Part shown: positions 1 to 8,315 of the stretch, in pieces
How positions within the stretch are numbered: the stretch's first letter is position 1
How the letters are laid out: the number at the start of each line of letters is the position of its first letter
Source: Clostridium sp. BSD9I1
GTDB lineage: Bacteria > Bacillota > Clostridia > Clostridiales > Clostridiaceae
Assembly: GCF_900185645.1 (NCBI RefSeq)
Contig: NZ_FYAM01000006.1
Coordinates: 124,001-188,000, forward strand
Length of the DNA: 64,000 bases
Reading direction: 5' to 3'
Made by a program: the position numbers and the translations under genes
Notes under the pieces: generated by a model
Seen by the model: only the letters and a program-made list of their open reading frames with translations
The model's database searches: none
What the model was told of the DNA's origin: nothing

Positions 1-1
1 A

Positions 2-646
2 TTTATAAGAGTAAATTTTCAAAGAGATAACTTTACGGTACTCGAAGCTACTTCAGCAGAAGAAGGAATGAGAATAATTAACTTAGAAAAGCCAGACATA
101 GTTTTATTGGATGTAATGCTTCCCGGTATGAATGGGTTCGATGCTTGTGAGTTAATAAGAAAAGAATTTCCCCACATAGGTATAATTATACTTACAGCAA
201 GGGGACAGGATACGGATAAAATAATGGGATTAGAATTTGGAGCTGATGATTATATAGTAAAGCCATTTAATCCTATAGAACTTTTATTAAGAACTAAAGC
301 AATATTAAGACGTATGAAAGAAATAAAAAAGGATGACAATAAGCAAATACTTAACAATGGTCCTTTTAAGATAGATACCTATTCCCAAATAGTATATAAG
401 GATGACGTTGAATTATACTTAACACCCAAAGAATATATACTTATGAAAATATTTATTAAAAGCCCAGGTAAAGCATTTACCAGAGATGAACTTCTAGATT
501 TGGTTTGGGGATATGAGTTTATTGGTGATACAAAAATTGTCGATGTCAATATTAGAAGGCTGAGGACAAAAATTGAGGATTCTTCATCTAGTCCAATGTA
601 TATTGAAACTGTATGGGGAACAGGGTATCGCTGGAGAAAGGAATAA
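2..646 (+). CDS. OmpR/PhoB-family response regulator (5' end cut off)
   Basis: The frame is already open at base 2, so the gene starts upstream of the window; by comparison with the family about 15-20 N-terminal residues are missing. The receiver domain shows the phospho-acceptor Asp in DIVLLDVMLPGMNG (codon 110-112), the switch Thr in LTARG and the Lys in DDYIVKPF. A winged-helix output domain follows, with typical PKEYILM, RDELLD and VDVNIRRLRTKIE segments. It should bind DNA when phosphorylated by the histidine kinase that starts 5 bases after its stop, so the two form one operon. Targets cannot be read from the window; the lipoprotein behind the kinase is an obvious candidate partner. Confidence 0.93.
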   Translation, partial: FIRVNFQRDNFTVLEATSAEEGMRIINLEKPDIVLLDVMLPGMNGFDACELIRKEFPHIGIIILTARGQDTDKIMGLEFGADDYIVKPFNPIELLLRTKAILRRMKEIKKDDNKQILNNGPFKIDTYSQIVYKDDVELYLTPKEYILMKIFIKSPGKAFTRDELLDLVWGYEFIGDTKIVDVNIRRLRTKIEDSSSSPMYIETVWGTGYRWRKE

Positions 647-651
647 GGTGC

Positions 652-2088
652 ATGCAGGGGAAAGAAGATAAAAAGGAACAATTTAAGAGTATAAAAAGGA
701 GAATGATTGTTAATTTCATGCTTGTAATATTCATAAGTGTAGTTGCATTTGAAGCTTTATTAATTGGTTTTACACGATACTATTTTTATAACAATGCAGA
801 AGGTATTTTAACTAATCAAATAAAACTATCAGCTGATTTTTATAAGAGATATTTTTCAAACACTTCCCTTCAAGATAACATAATAGATAATATAGATATA
901 TTTTGGAAGCAAACTACAGCTCAAGTTGAGATTATTGATTTAAATGGAAAAATTTTAATGGATTCAACTGGTGTTATACCAGATAGAAACATAGATGGGT
1001 TTGACTTTGAAGCGGCATTAAAGGGGGGAAAGGGGAAGTGGATAGGGAAATCTAGTTATGATGGAACAAGGATTATGTCTATTTCATACCCTTTAATGTC
1101 TAATAACAATATTGTAGGTGTATTAAGATTTAAAACCTCACTGGAGGAAATAGATAAAACTATAAATATGATCAACTTTATATTTTTGTTTATAGGTTTA
1201 ACTGTAATAATAATTGGTAGCATTGTAAGTATATTTTTATCCTATAGTATAATTCATCCAGTTAAAGAACTTAAGAAGGCCGCCGAGGAAATGGCTAATG
1301 GTAATTTGAATATACGTGTAAAAGAGATGAGAAATGATGAGCTGGGAAGGCTCGGGAAAACCTTTAATTATATGGCAGATGAGATTCAAAAACGAGAGAC
1401 AATAAAAAATGAGTTCATATCTTCTGTATCTCATGAATTAAGGACTCCTCTTACAGCTATTAAGGGATGGGCAATAACACTAAATAGTGATGGAGGTTCA
1501 GACAAGGAGATTCTTACTGATGGTTTAAAAATAATTGAAAATGAAAGTGAGAGGTTAACTGCAATGGTGGAGGAACTTTTAGATTTCTCCAAGTTTATTT
1601 CGGGAAGAATTTCGCTTCATAAGGAATTAGTAGCAATTGAAGATACTATAGAATATATAGAAAAATATATGAAACCTAGAGCAGAAAGAGAAAATATTAA
1701 CTTTTGTGTTAAGCTTAAAGAAGGTTTACCGTTAGTAGAAGTTGATTTAAGCAGAATTAAGCAGGTACTAATTAACTTGCTTGATAATTCATTTAAGTTT
1801 ACTTGTATTGGAGGAAATGTTTCTTTAGAAGTACTAGATCAAGAAAAATATATAATTTTTTTAGTGAAAGATAGTGGATGTGGCATTAACAAGGAAGATC
1901 TCCCTAGAGTTAAGGATAAGTTTTATAAAGGGAAAAATAGTAAAGCTCAAAATGGATTAGGATTATCTATTTGTGATGAGATAATAAGTATGCATGATGG
2001 AGAGCTAATCATAGAAAGCGAGCTCGGAGTAGGAACTACGGTTTTAGTTAAAATACCAGTTGCAATTAATAATAAAATTAGGAGATAG
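652..2088 (+). CDS. Membrane sensor histidine kinase with HAMP domain
   Basis: Cognate kinase of the preceding regulator. I place the start at the ATG after AAGGTGC; an in-frame ATG 39 bases upstream lies inside the regulator gene and lacks a ribosome site. The 478-residue protein has a first membrane helix at about 18-40, an extracytoplasmic sensor segment to about 170, a second helix at about 172-197, and a HAMP linker. The H-box SSVSHELRTPL has its phospho-accepting His at residue 261, and an ATPase domain shows N, G1 (DSGCGI) and G2 (GLGLSI) boxes. It is a full HPK1-type kinase with no PAS domain. The extracellular signal is unknown. Only 6 bases separate it from the lipoprotein gene, which may encode an accessory to signal sensing. 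Confidence 0.93.
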   Translation: MQGKEDKKEQFKSIKRRMIVNFMLVIFISVVAFEALLIGFTRYYFYNNAEGILTNQIKLSADFYKRYFSNTSLQDNIIDNIDIFWKQTTAQVEIIDLNGKILMDSTGVIPDRNIDGFDFEAALKGGKGKWIGKSSYDGTRIMSISYPLMSNNNIVGVLRFKTSLEEIDKTINMINFIFLFIGLTVIIIGSIVSIFLSYSIIHPVKELKKAAEEMANGNLNIRVKEMRNDELGRLGKTFNYMADEIQKRETIKNEFISSVSHELRTPLTAIKGWAITLNSDGGSDKEILTDGLKIIENESERLTAMVEELLDFSKFISGRISLHKELVAIEDTIEYIEKYMKPRAERENINFCVKLKEGLPLVEVDLSRIKQVLINLLDNSFKFTCIGGNVSLEVLDQEKYIIFLVKDSGCGINKEDLPRVKDKFYKGKNSKAQNGLGLSICDEIISMHDGELIIESELGVGTTVLVKIPVAINNKIRR

Positions 2089-2094
2089 AAAAGA

Positions 2095-3531
2095 ATGAAG
2101 TTTATAAAAGTTGCTATAGTATTAATATCAATCTTTCTGCAGGGATGCAGCCAAATTGATATTGATGTGGAAAATAAAATTATACCTCCTAAATACTCAG
2201 AATTACATGTTAAAGGCGTTTGGAAGATTGAAAAATATAAGTCCTTAAATAATGAAATAGATAAAGAAAAATTTAAAAATTACATAGATAAAATAGTAAT
2301 TATCGATGAAAACATTACTGTAGTTGATAAGGAGATTTGTTTAAATCCTCAATATAAGATTAAAAGCGTATCATCTAATAACTTTTTTGAATATAGACAT
2401 AATATAGATCATAAAAGTATTGGAATAAAAGGAGAAAATGTAGATATAATTTCTGCATCAGATAGCAGGCAGCTTTTTTATGATTTTATTAAAATAAGTA
2501 ATAATCAGCTGGCTTTATATAAAGATCAGAGTTTACTATTAATGAATAAGATATCAGATGATACTGATGGATATATAGATAAACTTAATTTAAACAATAC
2601 TAACAAGAAGTTGGAGAATCAGTCTAAAGAAGATAAATTATTGAGATCTGGAGTAGTTTTGGGATTGAGTTCTAGTAATTTAAATAATAGCAAATCCAGG
2701 TATAAGACATTATGGATTTCATCTCTTAATAGAAAGTTGCAAAATACAATAGAACTTTCTCAGCTTTTGGTTCCTAGAAGAAGTGGTTTTTGGGAAGTAG
2801 GCGTTAACAAAGAAACGAGTAATGGACAGCTTGTGCAAAAGCTATATGCACATCCAGTTATAGAATTTATTAAAGAAGGTACTTTATCAAATGATGAAAA
2901 TACTCTTCAAGAATATCTAAAAAGAAATATTACTTTTATAGGCAACGATTATATATGTACAGAAATTGAAGAAAATGGACAGCTGCAGGTACTACCCATT
3001 GATAATATTTCCATGGCAAAGGGAGTTAATATTTCAGATTTAATGTCAGAAGAGATTAATAATACGATAACTCGCTCGGTTAATGTTTTTCGTGCTTCGA
3101 AGAATGAAGCTGATAAATTAGAAAAGCAAATGCGAAAAGATAATTTTACATTGACAAGAGGAAATGGACATTGGATGCTTAAGGGAAGGTTAAATTATAT
3201 TTCTTCTATTGACAATAAAAACTTTGAAGATTTTATTATATATGGAGTTCCACCATCGACACTTATTAACTATGATGAGTTATGTGTGCCTTGGAGTGAA
3301 GTGAAGGCAAGAGTACCTGAAGCGATTGATGTTTTTACTTCACCTAATAAGGAAATTGCTTTAGTAGTTAGTAAAAACTATATTTATATATACTCAATTA
3401 TAAATGAACAATTGTCAGAAGAGTCTATGGGGAAGATAGAGATTGAGGAAGATGATTCAATTGTTATGGCTGAATGGGCTACAGGAGATTATGTTGAAAA
3501 GTGGAATGAAATTATAATGAATATTAAATAG
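2095..3531 (+). CDS. Lipoprotein of unknown function, encoded with the two-component system
   Basis: I do not recognise the family. The 478-residue product begins with a lipoprotein signal: charged MKFIK, a hydrophobic stretch and the lipobox LQGC with the acylated Cys at residue 18, so it should be anchored on the outer face of the membrane. The rest is hydrophilic with no further membrane segment and no motif I can name; beta-strand-rich stretches are likely from the alternating pattern. The ribosome site GGAGAT lies within the end of the kinase gene, so translation is probably coupled. Co-transcription suggests a role in sensing or as output of the signalling system, which is inference. 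A 64-base gap with a TATAAT-like box separates it from the next gene. Confidence 0.75.
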   Translation: MKFIKVAIVLISIFLQGCSQIDIDVENKIIPPKYSELHVKGVWKIEKYKSLNNEIDKEKFKNYIDKIVIIDENITVVDKEICLNPQYKIKSVSSNNFFEYRHNIDHKSIGIKGENVDIISASDSRQLFYDFIKISNNQLALYKDQSLLLMNKISDDTDGYIDKLNLNNTNKKLENQSKEDKLLRSGVVLGLSSSNLNNSKSRYKTLWISSLNRKLQNTIELSQLLVPRRSGFWEVGVNKETSNGQLVQKLYAHPVIEFIKEGTLSNDENTLQEYLKRNITFIGNDYICTEIEENGQLQVLPIDNISMAKGVNISDLMSEEINNTITRSVNVFRASKNEADKLEKQMRKDNFTLTRGNGHWMLKGRLNYISSIDNKNFEDFIIYGVPPSTLINYDELCVPWSEVKARVPEAIDVFTSPNKEIALVVSKNYIYIYSIINEQLSEESMGKIEIEEDDSIVMAEWATGDYVEKWNEIIMNIK

Positions 3532-3567
3532 AAGTATACGTTTGTTTTAAAAGAATTATATTTAAAG

Positions 3568-3573
3568 TATAAT
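3568..3573 (+). promoter_or_regulatory. Possible -10 box for the zinc-ribbon gene
   Basis: A perfect TATAAT lies 23 bases before the start codon. The corresponding -35 region (TTTTAA at 17 bases) is poor, so this is tentative. Confidence 0.4.
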
Positions 3574-3595
3574 ATTTATTAAGAGGAGGGATAAA

Positions 3596-3808
3596 ATGCA
3601 AAAGAAACAGTATGTTTGTCCAAAATGTGGCAACAACCAATATGAAGCTGACCAATTTCAAGCAACTGGAGGAAATCTAGCAAAAATATTTGACGTGCAA
3701 AATAAGAAATTTACTACTATCAGTTGTAAAAGATGTGGATATACAGAATTGTACAAATCACAAGCATCTGCTGGATGGAATGTTTTAGACTTTCTTATGG
3801 GAGGCTAA
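3596..3808 (+). CDS. Small zinc-ribbon protein
   Basis: A 70-residue protein with two CxxC knuckles, C8/C11 (YVCPKCGN) and C44/C47 (ISCKRCGYTE), which together would bind one zinc ion. The layout matches the family annotated as predicted nucleic-acid-binding zinc-ribbon proteins (YpzJ-like, COG3478). It has a strong ribosome site (AGAGGAGGG) 7 bases before the ATG and is closed by a hairpin terminator, so it looks monocistronic. A second protein of exactly the same length and knuckle order is encoded at 14902. The molecular role is not known to me; binding of RNA, DNA or a protein partner are all possible. Confidence 0.8.
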   Translation: MQKKQYVCPKCGNNQYEADQFQATGGNLAKIFDVQNKKFTTISCKRCGYTELYKSQASAGWNVLDFLMGG

Positions 3809-3850
3809 AATGACCTAGTGAGATATAGTACTAATTTTTTAAAGATTTTG

Positions 3851-3887
3851 AAGATGATTCCTGTTCACTGCAGAAATCATCTTTTTA
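3851..3887 (+). terminator. Rho-independent terminator
   Basis: Perfect 9-bp stem AAGATGATT/AATCATCTT (3851-3859 with 3875-3883) followed by a short T run. It ends the zinc-ribbon transcript in front of the convergent acetyltransferase gene. Confidence 0.8.
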
Positions 3888-3917
3888 ATTTAAAATATAT
3901 TTTTTATAAAGATAATT

Positions 3918-4373
3918 TTATTGAAATATCTTCTCAAACTCTGTTAAATAAATCCTTTTACTAATTTCAATATCTTTTACCTTCTGATAACCATTTTTTA
4001 AATATAAGTTGACAGCAGGCAGATTTTTTTGACCGGTACATACAACGGCTTTGTTTATGGTATCTTCAATTTTTTCTATAAAGCGTATCATTTTCCCAGC
4101 AATTCCTCTTTTAAAAAAGCATGGATGTACAGCAACTCTATGTATGTCTAAAATATTTTCATTAATCTTATAAGAAATTATTCCTGCTAAGATATTATTT
4201 ATAAAATAACCATAAAAAATTTCATCACATTCAGTTAAACTATCAAGAGTGTCTTTTAAAGGAGGAATTTCATAAAAACCTATAAGTTCTGCTTCAATTT
4301 TATAGGATGCTATTTGCAATTGTAATACAGAGGCTGCTGTTTTCATATTGGTTAGGTCAAGTTCTTTAATCAT
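3918..4373 (-). CDS. GNAT-family N-acetyltransferase
   Basis: A 151-residue single-domain acetyltransferase. Motif A, which binds the acetyl-CoA pyrophosphate, is seen as VAVHPCFFKRGIAGKM (R-G-I-A-G-K at about residues 89-94). The C-terminal AVNLYLKNGYQKV segment is the usual motif B of the family. The substrate cannot be deduced; these proteins acetylate amines of antibiotics, polyamines, amino acids or protein N termini. A ribosome site (AAGGAG) precedes the ATG on the minus strand. It stands alone, convergent with the zinc-ribbon gene and divergent from the flavoprotein gene at 4544. Confidence 0.88.
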   Translation of the reverse strand: MIKELDLTNMKTAASVLQLQIASYKIEAELIGFYEIPPLKDTLDSLTECDEIFYGYFINNILAGIISYKINENILDIHRVAVHPCFFKRGIAGKMIRFIEKIEDTINKAVVCTGQKNLPAVNLYLKNGYQKVKDIEISKRIYLTEFEKIFQ

Positions 4374-4469
4374 ATAAAAATCTCCTTATTTGCGGAATAT
4401 AACCAAGACTTATATAGAAATACTATCATATACTATGTAAAGTTTATAGGAAAATCGGAGAAATTTTAC

Positions 4470-4498
4470 TTGATATATAAATTTTAAAATTTTACAAT
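4470..4498 (+). promoter_or_regulatory. Sigma-A-type promoter for the PNPOx-like gene
   Basis: TTGATA (4470-4475), a 17-base spacer and TACAAT (4493-4498), 45 bases upstream of the start codon. Both hexamers are one base from consensus. Confidence 0.6.
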
Positions 4499-4543
4499 AT
4501 ATATATAATCAAATTTAGAAAAAGTGAAAGAAGGGTAAATCTT

Positions 4544-4942
4544 ATGGAAAAAATCATAAAGTTTTTGAAGGATAATCCTACATTTTATTTTGCAACAATA
4601 GAAGGGGACGAGCCTAAAATTAGGCCGTTAGGTTTCTTTATGGAGTATAATGGAAGATTGTATTTTGGTATAGGTAAACATAAGAAATCCTATAAACAAA
4701 TAACTGAAAATCCCAATGTAGAAATATGTACTGCAAATGATGAAGGACAATGGATTAGAATAAGCGGTGTTGTTGAATTTGATAATAGTGAAGAAACAAT
4801 GGCAAAGGCTTTTGAAACAATGCCAATGCTTAAAAATATTTATAACGACAAAAATGGTTTAACACTAGGTAACTTCTATTTAAAAAATGGGATTGCTGAA
4901 ATAATGGATATGAAGGGAAATTTCGAAAAGATTACTTTTTAA
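4544..4942 (+). CDS. Pyridoxamine 5'-phosphate oxidase-like flavin-binding protein
   Basis: A 132-residue split-barrel protein. The opening NPTFYFATIEGDEPKIRPLGFF, the central LYFGIGKHKKSYKQI and ENPNVEICT, and the following WIRISGVVEF are the standard blocks of the PNPOx/general-stress-protein-26 superfamily that binds FMN or F420. It is much shorter than true PdxH and lacks its substrate-binding C terminus, so a role in vitamin B6 synthesis is unlikely. Flavin-dependent reduction of an unknown small molecule is more probable. It is monocistronic, with a promoter upstream and a hairpin terminator seven bases after the stop. Confidence 0.85.
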   Translation: MEKIIKFLKDNPTFYFATIEGDEPKIRPLGFFMEYNGRLYFGIGKHKKSYKQITENPNVEICTANDEGQWIRISGVVEFDNSEETMAKAFETMPMLKNIYNDKNGLTLGNFYLKNGIAEIMDMKGNFEKITF

Positions 4943-4948
4943 AGTAGT

Positions 4949-4981
4949 AACCGTCACCAAAGTGGATGGCGGTTATTTTTG
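4949..4981 (+). terminator. Rho-independent terminator
   Basis: Stem AACCGTCA paired with TGGCGGTT-type sequence (4949-4974, one G-T pair and a small mismatch) followed by ATTTTTG. It ends the flavoprotein transcript. Confidence 0.75.
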
Positions 4982-5011
4982 TAAATTAAAGTAATACCTG
5001 ATATATACACT

Positions 5012-5476
5012 TTATTTTCGTACTCTTAATATACGGCTGTTATTTATATTTTGCAGTTCTTTAGTTGATATTTTAACTAATGAATACGGGGATCCGCCAC
5101 CAGTATATATAAACTCTTTTTCCATTACTTTAGGATCTATTATAAAGATGGCCTTATATCCAAAAGAAGGAACACCTCCACAGGGAAATCCTGTTTTTTC
5201 AAGAATTTCATTTTCATTTGCAGTTCTTGGTACATCTATATTTAAAACTTTACCAACCCTTGAAGTACTTGCCCTATTTTCACCTTTTACAATTGCTACA
5301 ATTAAGTTATTATTGTTGTCTATCATACATATGTTTTTAACAAAATCATCTGGGGAAGTACCAGCAGCCTTTGCTGCGTCCTCTACAGAATGACAGGACT
5401 CATTAAATATTAACTGCTCTGCTTGTATATTGTTTTCAATTATATAATTTTTGAGTTTTTCCTCATATGCTTTCAT
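5012..5476 (-). CDS. YbaK/EbsC-family aminoacyl-tRNA deacylase-like protein
   Basis: A 154-residue single-domain protein of the YbaK/ProX/EbsC family, which hydrolyses mischarged aminoacyl-tRNAs in trans (for example Cys-tRNAPro or Ala-tRNAPro). Family signs are HSVEDAAKAAG near residue 30, the conserved Lys in DDFVKNICM (about K47), the glycine-rich CGGVPSFGY block (99-107) and a second TGGGSP loop near 125-130. It is not fused to prolyl-tRNA synthetase, so it is a free-standing editing factor. The exact tRNA specificity cannot be set from sequence alone. The ribosome site AAGGAG precedes its ATG. It converges on the flavoprotein gene. Confidence 0.88.
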   Translation of the reverse strand: MKAYEEKLKNYIIENNIQAEQLIFNESCHSVEDAAKAAGTSPDDFVKNICMIDNNNNLIVAIVKGENRASTSRVGKVLNIDVPRTANENEILEKTGFPCGGVPSFGYKAIFIIDPKVMEKEFIYTGGGSPYSLVKISTKELQNINNSRILRVRK

Positions 5477-5846
5477 ATTTTCATTCTCCTTTATATTTTT
5501 TCCGGATCAAGGCTTATTTCTTCTTAATTTTTAAAATAAGTGTATGAAAAGTTTTCTAAGGCCTAATTTTTCAACTATATAGTTTGCCACTGCCATATAA
5601 ACTTTTGTAATTACTATATATAAGTAAAATGGTCAAGAAGTTTAACGTATATTCTATACGACCACCTATTATTGCCTTTAGCATAACATTGCACAAATAT
5701 ATACTAATAGTATATATCAATTATAGTTGTAATCCCAATATTTTCAATTAATTTAATGATTTAATTAACATCTAAGTTTTCGATATGAATATGATATAAT
5801 TATTTATAAAAAGCAAGTGAAAATATCTACTTGAAGGATTGATTTT
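5477..5846. other. Intergenic region with a 21-bp palindrome and a -10 box
   Basis: No gene is seen in these 370 bases. Two divergent genes flank it. A perfect 10-bp inverted repeat around a single A lies at 5697-5717 (ATATATACTA-A-TAGTATATAT), and a TATAAT at 5795-5800 sits 46 bases before the helicase gene without a clear -35 box. Confidence 0.5.
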
Positions 5847-8207
5847 ATGAGTAATAATAAAGAAATAAGGATTTCAGTTAGAAATTTAGTTGAATTTATA
5901 CTGCGTTCTGGTGACTTGAATGCAGGATTCACAGGAAGCGGAAGAGCAGTAGAAGGTACTAAAATTCATCAAAGAATACAAAGGTCTAAGGGTAAAGAAT
6001 ATTCCTCAGAAGTATTTCTAAAATACACCTTTGATTATAAAGATATAACAATGACACTAGAAGGTAGAGCAGATGGAATAATAAATGTAAATGGAGAAAT
6101 TACAATTGATGAAATAAAAAGTACTACAATGCCCTTGGAGAATATAGATGAAGAATATAACCCCTTGCACTTTGCCCAGGCAAAATGTTATGCCTACATA
6201 TATTCGAAGCAGCAGAAATTACAATATATAAATGTGCAATTAACCTATGCAAGTGTTGATACAGAAGAAACAAAAGAAATAGTTCAAACTTATACCATTG
6301 AAGAACTTGAAGAGTTTTTTTATGAAATTATAGATAAATACTTTATGTGGGCAGACTTTAATAAAAAGTGGCTTGATGAAAGAGATGAAAGTATAGGAAC
6401 TGTAAATTTTCCTTTTAAAAATTATAGAAAAGGACAAAGAGAAATGGCAGTTTCTGTTTATGGAACTATAAGAGATGGAAAGAACATATTTATAAATGCA
6501 CCTACAGGTATAGGTAAAACCATGTCTACTATTTTCCCAACGGTTAAGGCTATGAGGGAAGGATTAACCTCTAAGATTTTTTATTTAACAGCTAAAACTA
6601 TAACCTCCACTGTAGCACTAGAAGCATTTAATAAAATGGTAGAACAGGGACTTAAGCTTAAAGTTGTATTTATAACTGCAAAGGAAAAGCTTTGTTTTTG
6701 CAAGGATTCTAGCTGTAATCCAGAGCAGTGTGAATATGCAAAGGGACATTATAACAGGATAAATCAAGCACTAATGGACGTATTGAAAAACGAAAATATA
6801 ATTACAAAAGAGTCCTTAGTCAAATATGCTGAAGAATACAAAGTGTGTCCCTTTGAATTTGCATTGGATTTAACACTGTGGGCAGATTGCGTTGTATGTG
6901 ATTATAATTATGTATTTGACCCTAGAGTTTATCTTAAAAGGTTTTTTGATACAGGAAAAACAGATTACGTATTTTTAATAGATGAAGCTCATAACTTAGT
7001 GGATAGAGGGAGAGAGATGTATTCTGCTGAGTTATATAAAAGCAAGTTTAATAAAGGTAAGGAGTTAATTAAAAAGGGTACCAGTAAAATATATAAAGCT
7101 TTAGCCAGTATAAATAGAGAAATATTACAGCTTGGAGAAAAGTGTGATGAAAACGGATATTATCTTCAAGATGAGGAGCCAGATGAAATATATCCTTACT
7201 TAAGGAGTTTTATAAAAGAGGGTGAAGAATGGCTTAAAGAAAATGAAAATAGGGAAGGCTATGATGAGGTTTTAGATTTATACTTTGAGGTTATGGCTTT
7301 CTTAAGGATAAGTGAATATTATAGAAAAGGTTTTGTGACTTATGTGGAAAAGTCAAAGGATGGGGATGTAAAACTAAAGCTATTTTGCTTGGACCCATCA
7401 ACCTTACTTAAGGATTCTTTAAGCATGGGGAGAGCAGGTGTTTTATTTTCTGCAACACTTACTCCTATGGATTATTTTAAGGAAGTATTAGGAGGAAGTG
7501 AAGGGGATTATCAAATGAGGCTTGAATCTCCCTTTAACAAGGGAAATAGGACAATAATGGTTAGTTCAAATATATCTACTAAATATAAAGTTAGAGAAAA
7601 GAGCTACGAAAAGATAGCAGACTATATAAATACTTTTATATCAGGAAAGATAGGAAACTATATGGTATTTTTCCCCTCCTATACTTATATGCAAAATGTA
7701 AAGGAGGTATTTGAGGAAAGATATCTAAGAGTAAATACTATAGCTCAAAGTACAGATATGAAGGATGAAGATAGAGAAGCCTTTTTACTTAATTTTAAGG
7801 AAGATACCTGTGAAACTTTAGTTGGATTTGCAGTACTTGGTGGAATATTTTCAGAGGGCGTAGATCTTAAAGGAGATAGGCTACTTGGGGCAATTATAGT
7901 TGGAGTGGGACTTCCTCAAATATGCTTTGAACGAGATATAATAATGGATTATTTTAATGAGGAAAACGGTAAGGGATATGATTATTCTTATACCTATCCA
8001 GGAATGAATAAAGTGCTTCAAGCAGCAGGAAGAGTTATTCGCTCAGAAGAAGACAAAGGGCTTATACTTTTAATTGATGAAAGATTTGTAACTTCAAACT
8101 ATCAAAGGTTGTTTCCGCAAGAATGGTTTCCGTATACTAAAGTAATGGATTACAGCTTGGCACAAACAATTAAAGGGTTCTGGGAAAATGTGGATAATGG
8201 ATATTAG
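5847..8207 (+). CDS. PD-(D/E)XK nuclease fused to an XPD/DinG-type Fe-S DNA helicase
   Basis: A 786-residue protein with two parts. Residues 1-170 resemble a Cas4/AddB-type nuclease: H41 (KIHQRIQ), D76 (GRADGII), E89-x-K91 (IDEIKST) and Q111xxxY115 match the PD-(D/E)XK core. Residues 190-786 are a superfamily 2 helicase of the XPD/DinG class. Walker A is APTGIGKT (218-225), cysteines at 283, 285, 290, 295 and 334 could hold a [4Fe-4S] cluster, the DEAH box is at 379-382, and helicase motifs continue in LFSATLTPM and AAGRVIRSEED. Together they suggest 5'-3' unwinding coupled to cutting of branched or flapped DNA during repair, which is inferred from families. No operon partner is visible. Similar fusions are, as I recall, present in other clostridia under generic helicase names. 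Confidence 0.88.
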   Translation: MSNNKEIRISVRNLVEFILRSGDLNAGFTGSGRAVEGTKIHQRIQRSKGKEYSSEVFLKYTFDYKDITMTLEGRADGIINVNGEITIDEIKSTTMPLENIDEEYNPLHFAQAKCYAYIYSKQQKLQYINVQLTYASVDTEETKEIVQTYTIEELEEFFYEIIDKYFMWADFNKKWLDERDESIGTVNFPFKNYRKGQREMAVSVYGTIRDGKNIFINAPTGIGKTMSTIFPTVKAMREGLTSKIFYLTAKTITSTVALEAFNKMVEQGLKLKVVFITAKEKLCFCKDSSCNPEQCEYAKGHYNRINQALMDVLKNENIITKESLVKYAEEYKVCPFEFALDLTLWADCVVCDYNYVFDPRVYLKRFFDTGKTDYVFLIDEAHNLVDRGREMYSAELYKSKFNKGKELIKKGTSKIYKALASINREILQLGEKCDENGYYLQDEEPDEIYPYLRSFIKEGEEWLKENENREGYDEVLDLYFEVMAFLRISEYYRKGFVTYVEKSKDGDVKLKLFCLDPSTLLKDSLSMGRAGVLFSATLTPMDYFKEVLGGSEGDYQMRLESPFNKGNRTIMVSSNISTKYKVREKSYEKIADYINTFISGKIGNYMVFFPSYTYMQNVKEVFEERYLRVNTIAQSTDMKDEDREAFLLNFKEDTCETLVGFAVLGGIFSEGVDLKGDRLLGAIIVGVGLPQICFERDIIMDYFNEENGKGYDYSYTYPGMNKVLQAAGRVIRSEEDKGLILLIDERFVTSNYQRLFPQEWFPYTKVMDYSLAQTIKGFWENVDNGY

Positions 8208-8315
8208 TGTTAAACTAAAAAATATTTTTTTATTTAATAGGGTAAATATTAAGATGTATTTATTAAATAGAGATTTTAAGCTTACAGTGTTGATTTAACT
8301 AGGGAGGAATTGAAT

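Noticed and set aside
613-651. A longer start for the histidine kinase
   Set aside because: It lies within the response-regulator gene, lacks a ribosome site and adds residues not expected before the first membrane helix.
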